Part shown: one piece after another, positions 6,420-10,419 of the stretch
Numbering within the stretch: position 1 is the stretch's first letter
How the letters are laid out: each line of letters opens with the position of its first letter
Assembly: GCA_018608735.1 (NCBI GenBank)
Contig: JABAYZ010000283.1
Coordinates: 1-10,419 of the forward strand
Length of the DNA stretch: 10,419 nucleotides
Direction: 5' to 3'
DNA from: Flavobacteriaceae bacterium
GTDB taxonomy: Bacteria; Bacteroidota; Bacteroidia; Flavobacteriales; Flavobacteriaceae
Made by a program: the position numbers and the translations under genes
Notes under the pieces: generated by a model
The model's database searches: none
Seen by the model: only the letters and a program-made list of their open reading frames with translations
Told to the model about the DNA's origin: nothing

Positions 6420-7754
6420 ATGATTGATAGAAAAAAAGTCGCTTTTTATACTTTAGGGTGTAAATTAAATTTTTCAGAAACAGCAACTATAGCCCGAAAC
6501 TTTCATGACGAGGGTTTTGATCGTGTTGAGTTTTCTGAATTTGCGGATATATATGTCATCAATACTTGCTCGGTTACCGAAAACGCGGACAAGCGGTTTA
6601 AAACGATTGTGAAGCAAGCCCAACGCTCCAATTTAGAAGCTTTTGTGATTGCCGTAGGTTGTTATGCACAATTACAACCTGAGCAATTAGCAGCTGTCCA
6701 CGGCGTTGATTTGGTGTTAGGAGCCACAGAAAAATTTAAAATCACGGATTATTTAAATGAGCTCACCAAAAACGAGTCCGGTGCTATTCACTCTTGTGCT
6801 ATTGAGGATGCCGATTTTTATGTGAGCAGTTATTCTGTTGGCGATCGCACCCGTGCTTTTTTGAAAGTTCAAGATGGGTGTGATTATAAATGTACGTATT
6901 GTACCATTCCCTTAGCTAGAGGAATTTCGCGATCGGATACGCTTCAAAACGTGTTAGATAATGCCAAAAAGATAGCTGATCAAGATATTAAGGAAATTGT
7001 CCTAACCGGCGTTAATATTGGCGATTATGGTAAAGGTGAATTTGGGAATAAAAAACACGAGCATACATTTTTTGAATTGGTTCAGGCTTTGGATACTATA
7101 AAAGGTATTCATCGTTTAAGAATTTCATCGATTGAGCCTAATTTGTTAAGAGATGAAACTATTGATTTTGTTGCGCAAAGTAATTCCTTTGTCCCTCATT
7201 TTCATATTCCTTTACAAAGTGGAAGCAATGTAATGCTCAAAGCAATGAGAAGGCGTTATATGAAAGAACTCTACCAAGATAGGGTAGAGCATACCAAAAG
7301 GGTAATGCCTGATGCTTGTATTGGAGTAGATGTTATAGTTGGATTTCCAGGTGAAACAGACGATATTTTTCTAGAAACCTATAATTTTCTAAACACATTA
7401 GATGTTTCATACCTCCATGTCTTCACTTATTCCGAACGGCCAAACACCCATGCCGCAACGCTTCCTGATGTGGTGCCAAAGTCGGTGCGTTCGAAACGCA
7501 GTAAAATGCTAAGAGGTTTATCTGCCAAAAAACGCCGTGCTTTTTATGAAAGTCAGATTGGAACACGAAGAACAGTACTTTTTGAAGGAGAAAATAAAGA
7601 AGGGTATATACACGGATTTACAGAGAATTATGTCAAGGTAAAAGCACCATGGAATCCAGAGTTTGTAAATACGTTACACGTTGTTAGGCTCACAGAAATT
7701 GAATCCGATGGATTGGTGAGATTTGAATTTGAAAAGGAGTTTTCAAAATGTTAA
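6420..7754 (+). CDS. mtaB: tRNA (N6-L-threonylcarbamoyladenosine(37)-C2)-methylthiotransferase MtaB
   Basis: This 444-residue radical SAM enzyme adds a methylthio group to t6A at position 37 of tRNAs reading ANN codons, giving ms2t6A. The N-terminal UPF0004 domain supplies three cysteines for the auxiliary 4Fe-4S cluster: Cys14 (TLGCKLN), Cys50 (NTCSVTENADKR) and Cys81 (VGCYAQ). The radical SAM cluster motif CDYKCTYC has Cys154, Cys158 and Cys161. HFHIPLQSGSN and VDVIVGFPGETD are further conserved blocks of the radical SAM core. The last 70 residues fit a TRAM RNA-binding domain (ending in GLVRFEFE). The TLGCKLN/NTCSVTENADKR pattern favours MtaB over MiaB and RimO. Start and length fit the family. 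It has its own promoter, and its stop codon overlaps that of the convergent GNAT-like gene by 4 nt. Confidence -1.
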   Translation: MIDRKKVAFYTLGCKLNFSETATIARNFHDEGFDRVEFSEFADIYVINTCSVTENADKRFKTIVKQAQRSNLEAFVIAVGCYAQLQPEQLAAVHGVDLVLGATEKFKITDYLNELTKNESGAIHSCAIEDADFYVSSYSVGDRTRAFLKVQDGCDYKCTYCTIPLARGISRSDTLQNVLDNAKKIADQDIKEIVLTGVNIGDYGKGEFGNKKHEHTFFELVQALDTIKGIHRLRISSIEPNLLRDETIDFVAQSNSFVPHFHIPLQSGSNVMLKAMRRRYMKELYQDRVEHTKRVMPDACIGVDVIVGFPGETDDIFLETYNFLNTLDVSYLHVFTYSERPNTHAATLPDVVPKSVRSKRSKMLRGLSAKKRRAFYESQIGTRRTVLFEGENKEGYIHGFTENYVKVKAPWNPEFVNTLHVVRLTEIESDGLVRFEFEKEFSKC

Positions 7755-8047
7755 ATGCGAATTCCTACAGGAAGCATTTTTCTGTAACGACGATTTCCAC
7801 GTATAAACTTTGCAACAGGAGGACTTGTTGGTACTACGCTGATGTTTTTTTCGATAATGTTTTCTAAAACAATTTTCAAAAAACTTTCAAGAAACCCTTC
7901 TGTTTCTAAAACTTCAGGAATATTTAGTTTTGTTAAGAAAATTTTTCGTTCTTGTTGAGAATATTCTAGGGTTGCAAGTTCACCATCAACTTTTAATTCA
8001 TATTGGCGTAAAAAAGTATTATCTGTTAAATTAGAAGCGTCAACCAT
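7751..8047 (-). CDS. Small GNAT-like protein (GCN5-related N-acetyltransferase, Acetyltransf_CG/YjdJ type)
   Basis: This 98-residue cytoplasmic protein has the layout of the short single-domain GNAT proteins of the Acetyltransf_CG family. A beta-strand pair QYELKVDGELATLEYS (15-30) is followed by KIFLTKLNIPEVL (35-47), a long helix (50-67), and the closing segment VVPTSPPVAKFIRGNRRYRKM (71-91), which parallels the V-P-x-x-P-x-V-A-x-x-x-R-x-x-x-x-Y pattern of the family. The acetyl-CoA pyrophosphate loop, normally (R/Q)xxGxG(A/I), reads LETEGFLESF (48-57) and keeps only one glycine, so catalytic activity is uncertain. The ATG at 8047 gives the expected length. A TAnnTTTG box lies about 45 nt upstream. 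Its stop (TAA at 7753-7751) overlaps the mtaB stop. The substrate is unknown; a non-catalytic role is possible. Confidence -1.
   Translation of the reverse strand: MVDASNLTDNTFLRQYELKVDGELATLEYSQQERKIFLTKLNIPEVLETEGFLESFLKIVLENIIEKNISVVPTSPPVAKFIRGNRRYRKMLPVGIRI
7756..7782 (+). terminator. Weak candidate terminator for mtaB
   Basis: Just after the mtaB stop, TGC (7756-7758) can pair with GCA (7774-7776), and TTCC with GGAA around TACA, leaving a GAA bulge. T5 follows (7777-7781). The stem is short and interrupted, so this is only a possibility. It lies inside the last codons of the convergent GNAT-like gene. Confidence -1.
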
Positions 8048-8090
8048 AATTAAGTGTTTTTAAGCAGGTTTATGAAAAATAAATAGAGTA

Positions 8091-8098
8091 CAAATTTA
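8091..8098 (-). promoter_or_regulatory. Candidate -7 promoter box for the GNAT-like gene
   Basis: The minus strand reads TAAATTTG, a full TAnnTTTG match. It predicts a start near 8085 and a leader of about 38 nt. No TTG/TTTG is present at the -33 distance. The 86-nt gap between the GNAT-like and hydrolase genes holds this box and no clear promoter for the hydrolase; TAACTTAG at 8111-8118 on the plus strand is a one-mismatch match. Confidence -1.
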
Positions 8099-8133
8099 CA
8101 AAAAATAATCTAACTTAGTTAATATATTACTTC

Positions 8134-8805
8134 GTGCGTCAAAATGAACCCAAAATACCAATCTATTTTTTGCCAGGTTTAGCGGCAAATACGAGTATTT
8201 TTAAAAATATTCAATTAGACCCCGATAAGTTTGATGTGCACTTTTTGGAGTGGATGATTCCTTTTGAAGAGGAATCAATTTCAGAGTATGCCCAGCGGTT
8301 TTGTTCAAAAGTACTACGTCCCAATGCAGTTTTGGTAGGCGTCTCTTTTGGAGGAATCATTGCTCAAGAAATGAATTTAGTACATGACTTTAGGAAAATT
8401 ATTATCATTTCGAGTGTTAAAACCCGTCACGAATTACCACTCCATCTCCAATTAGCAGGAAAAACAAAGGTTTATAAATTATTACCCACAAGTTTTTTTG
8501 CTCAAAATATTGACCTGTTATCTAAATATGCCTTTGGAAAACCCATTGTCGATCGTTTAAAATTATACAAACAGTATTTGTCCATTACAGATAAACGTTA
8601 CTTAGATTGGGCCATAAAACAAGTCGTGTCTTGGGATCAGGAGGAAAGCGATCCCAATTTGATCCATATTCATGGCAATAAGGACATTGTTTTTCCAATC
8701 GATAACATAAAAAGATGTGTTCTTGTCGAGGGTGGAACCCATATTATGATACTAAATAAATATAAATGGCTGAATGAAAATTTACCCAAATTGATTTTTA
8801 GTTAA
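8134..8805 (+). CDS. Alpha/beta hydrolase fold protein
   Basis: This 223-residue cytoplasmic hydrolase, presumably an esterase or related enzyme, has no signal peptide. It shows IYFLPGLAANTSIF (10-23) as the oxyanion-hole region, GVSFGG (69-74) as the nucleophile elbow with Ser71, GNKDIVFP (181-188) with Asp184 as the likely acid, and GGTHIM (200-205) with His203 as the catalytic base. The triad is therefore complete. The start is taken as the GTG at 8134: there is an in-frame TAG at 8116-8118 with no ATG between, and the nearby ATG at 8144 is out of frame. The cap region (about 95-165) is short. The lytic transglycosylase gene starts 50 nt downstream on the same strand, so the two may share transcripts. 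The substrate cannot be predicted. Confidence -1.
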   Translation: MRQNEPKIPIYFLPGLAANTSIFKNIQLDPDKFDVHFLEWMIPFEEESISEYAQRFCSKVLRPNAVLVGVSFGGIIAQEMNLVHDFRKIIIISSVKTRHELPLHLQLAGKTKVYKLLPTSFFAQNIDLLSKYAFGKPIVDRLKLYKQYLSITDKRYLDWAIKQVVSWDQEESDPNLIHIHGNKDIVFPIDNIKRCVLVEGGTHIMILNKYKWLNENLPKLIFS

Positions 8806-8822
8806 GGATGGTTATACTTTTT
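8791..8822 (+). promoter_or_regulatory. Weak candidate promoter for the lytic transglycosylase gene
   Basis: TTG (8791-8793), inside the end of the hydrolase gene, is followed after 21 nt by TACTTTTT (8815-8822), one mismatch from TAnnTTTG. The predicted leader is about 27 nt. The region is T-rich, so a chance match is easy; read-through from the hydrolase is an alternative. Confidence -1.
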
Positions 8823-8855
8823 TTTGTATTTTTAAACACTTAATCCTATGTTGTT

Positions 8856-9779
8856 ATGCGCTATTTAAAACACACTTTTTTTACTATTGGAATGCTGTTT
8901 GTATCGGCATTTATAGTCCTTGCTTTCAAGAGTCAACCCTCATCAAGTCAAACTGTTATGTCATCTGAAAATGACTATAATATTTATGCGTTAGAAATTC
9001 CAGAAGCACTTAATTTTTCGGGAGAATTGATGCCTATTGACACCCCTGATATTCGTGAGCGTATCGATAGAGAGTTGCTTGTAAACACCTATTGGCAATC
9101 CAATGGATTGTTGCTATTTAAACGCTCTCACCGCTATTTTCCTACAATCGAGCCGATATTAAAATCGTACGGAATCCCAGATGATTTTAAATATTTAGCA
9201 GTTATTGAGAGTGGATTGCAAAATGTGACCTCTCCTGCAGGAGCGAAAGGATTTTGGCAAATTATGGAAACTACTGGAAAAGAATATGGGTTAGAAATTA
9301 ATTCAAATGTCGATGAACGCTACAACTTAGAATTATCTACGCATGTCGCTTGTAAATACCTCCTAAAAGCCAAAAATAAATTTGGTAGCTGGACGCTTGC
9401 TGCAGCTGCTTATAATGCTGGCACTCGAGGCATTTCAAATCAACTTGAAAAGCAACAAGTGACAGGTTATTATGATTTGTTATTAGGAGAGGAAACTGGG
9501 CGCTATGTCTTTCGAGCAGTCGCCTTAAAAGAAATTTTAGGGCATCCCAAAAAATACGGTTTTAATTTTTCAGAGAGTGATTTATATGCACCCATTCCAA
9601 CATTTAAAATTCAATTAGACACAGCCGTGACGGACTTTGTACAGTTTGCAAATAAATGGGGACTCAACTATAAACAACTAAAAATTCACAACCCATGGTT
9701 GAGAGAAGCCTTTTTGAATAATAAATCCAGAAAGCTGTACACTTTAGAAATTCCTGAAAAGGGGTATTACAAAAACTAA
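8856..9779 (+). CDS. Lytic transglycosylase, SLT/GH23 domain (MltD-like)
   Basis: This 307-residue protein probably cleaves the MurNAc-GlcNAc bond of peptidoglycan with formation of the 1,6-anhydro product, in the periplasm. A hydrophobic N-terminal segment (7-24) serves as a signal or membrane anchor; it has no lipobox cysteine. The GH23 domain starts near residue 90 and shows AVIESG (115-120) with Glu118 as the catalytic acid, SPAGAKGFWQIM (126-137) and LAAAAYNAG (181-189), all diagnostic of SLT domains. EETGRYVFRAVALKEIL (212-228) matches the MltD-type continuation. The last 60 residues (about 250-303) resemble the start of a LysM-like or linker segment, but no full LysM repeat is visible, so it is shorter than classical MltD. 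The ATG at 8856 is chosen because it precedes the signal segment. The stop is only 4 nt from that of the convergent TPR-like gene. Confidence -1.
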   Translation: MRYLKHTFFTIGMLFVSAFIVLAFKSQPSSSQTVMSSENDYNIYALEIPEALNFSGELMPIDTPDIRERIDRELLVNTYWQSNGLLLFKRSHRYFPTIEPILKSYGIPDDFKYLAVIESGLQNVTSPAGAKGFWQIMETTGKEYGLEINSNVDERYNLELSTHVACKYLLKAKNKFGSWTLAAAAYNAGTRGISNQLEKQQVTGYYDLLLGEETGRYVFRAVALKEILGHPKKYGFNFSESDLYAPIPTFKIQLDTAVTDFVQFANKWGLNYKQLKIHNPWLREAFLNNKSRKLYTLEIPEKGYYKN

Positions 9780-9783
9780 AGCC

Positions 9784-10350
9784 TTAACGTCGTTTTCCTC
9801 CACGTTGTTGTCCGCCAAAATGTTGATTTGGCATTGCTGCTTTTTTCATTTGCTGCTTCATCATTTTGATCTGTTCTGTCAGCATATCTCGTTTGTCTAA
9901 TTTCTGAGCTTCCTGAAGCAATTTTTGTGCTTCTAGTTTTCTACGCTTTGTAAAGGCGATTCCAGCGAGATTCAACTTGGCCATTGCCAAATCATGGTCC
10001 ATTGATAACCCTAGAGTTACAGCGCTTTTGAAATATTTTTCAGCATCATTCATATTCGTTTGAGATACCATAATACCTTTTAGAAAATTATAATACCCTT
10101 GTTGCTTTGTGGTAAGTGCCGATTTGGGATTCTTTATTTTATTAAGTAAACGTTCTGTCCCTGGAAAATCTTGTTTTCGAAGTTTCAGAAAAGCTAAGAG
10201 AATCATTTCATTCTTAAAATAGAAAAACACAAAAACAAGTGCTAGAAGAATTAGCATGATGCCATTTCCTACATAGGTTTCTGAAATTTGATAAATGGCA
10301 TATCCAATGATGGCTGCGGCAAGGACTAGTTTTATATTTTTGTGGATCAT
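9784..10350 (-). CDS. Membrane protein with TPR-like region, function unknown
   Basis: This 188-residue protein begins with two hydrophobic helices (about 6-22 and 30-55) separated by a short loop. A helical segment follows whose pattern resembles tetratricopeptide repeats: YYNFLKGIMVSQTNMNDAEKYFKSAVTLG (86-114) and AMAKLNLAGIAFTKRRKLEAQKLLQEAQKLD (122-152). A charged, possibly coiled-coil stretch (154-172) and a basic Gly/Arg-rich tail (GGQQRGGKRR) end the protein. The soluble part probably faces the cytoplasm and may bind a protein partner. Such short two-helix plus TPR proteins are common in Flavobacteriaceae, but I cannot name a function. The ATG at 10350 precedes the first helix and has a TAnnTTTG box 30 nt upstream. 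It is convergent with the lytic transglycosylase gene, with a 4-nt gap and no clear terminator between them. Confidence -1.
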   Translation of the reverse strand: MIHKNIKLVLAAAIIGYAIYQISETYVGNGIMLILLALVFVFFYFKNEMILLAFLKLRKQDFPGTERLLNKIKNPKSALTTKQQGYYNFLKGIMVSQTNMNDAEKYFKSAVTLGLSMDHDLAMAKLNLAGIAFTKRRKLEAQKLLQEAQKLDKRDMLTEQIKMMKQQMKKAAMPNQHFGGQQRGGKRR

Positions 10351-10379
10351 AATCTAACGTGTTATTTATTTTGCGAGTA

Positions 10380-10387
10380 CAAAGGTA
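10380..10387 (-). promoter_or_regulatory. Candidate -7 promoter box for the TPR-like gene
   Basis: The minus strand reads TACCTTTG, a full TAnnTTTG match. It predicts a start near 10374 and a leader of about 24 nt. The -33 element is not evident at 19-21 nt. The remaining bases to the right edge (10388-10419) are AT-rich and show nothing else I can support. Confidence -1.
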
Positions 10388-10419
10388 GTAAAAACAAATC
10401 AAAATTATTTTAAAATTAG

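Noticed and set aside
7269..7289. 7-bp inverted repeat CTCTACC/GGTAGAG inside mtaB
   Set aside because: Arm length and 7-nt loop are within chance expectation, and it lies in conserved coding sequence.
9232..9243. 12-bp palindrome CTCCTGCAGGAG in the lytic transglycosylase gene
   Set aside because: It encodes the conserved SPAGA motif region, and a 12-bp palindrome is expected about this often by chance.
10214..10402. Minus-strand open frame at the right edge
   Set aside because: It is a frame shadow over the start of the TPR-like gene and its promoter.

Overview
This AT-rich window looks like an ordinary chromosomal segment of a Bacteroidota bacterium, most likely of the family Flavobacteriaceae. 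Three things point there. The genes encode lineage-typical families: a DUF4199 membrane protein, a GlmU-family protein with the divergent FDGPNRD-type N-terminus, and a type B L31. Start codons lack Shine-Dalgarno sequences and sit behind A-rich leaders. The Bacteroidota-type promoter box TAnnTTTG lies upstream of most genes. I see no rRNA, tRNA, CRISPR array, insertion sequence or phage gene.

Left block (1-3099, all on the minus strand). Read in the direction of transcription, it holds a four-helix DUF4199 protein, a family 2 glycosyltransferase of the polyprenyl-phosphate sugar type, and a phospho-sugar mutase that runs off the left edge without its stop codon. Two conspicuous inverted repeats lie at the 5' end of the glycosyltransferase gene: a 10-11 bp hairpin just before its start codon, and a perfect 15+1+15 palindrome inside codons 21-31.

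Middle block (3100-6374). A divergent promoter region is followed on the plus strand by rpmE2 (type B L31, start corrected to an internal ATG), a strong intrinsic terminator, and a GlmU-family UDP-GlcNAc-type enzyme. Convergent to these is a peptide-type solute-binding lipoprotein with no permease or ATPase genes in view.

Right block (6375-10419). mtaB (tRNA ms2t6A37 methylthiotransferase) is divergent from the lipoprotein gene, with a good TTTG-N19-TAAATTTG promoter between them. Next come a small, minus-strand GNAT-like protein with a degenerate acetyl-CoA loop, an alpha/beta hydrolase, an MltD-like lytic transglycosylase, and a minus-strand protein with two membrane helices and a TPR-like region. 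The convergent pairs are packed tightly: two share overlapping stop codons and the third has a 4-nt gap. No stretch longer than 300 bases lacks a gene.

Functionally this is housekeeping and envelope biology: sugar phosphates and nucleotide sugars (phosphomutase, GlmU-like protein), lipid-linked sugar transfer (GT2), peptidoglycan turnover (lytic transglycosylase), peptide binding, and translation (L31, MtaB). I found no convincing new multigene system. The most unexpected signal is the intragenic palindrome in the glycosyltransferase gene.
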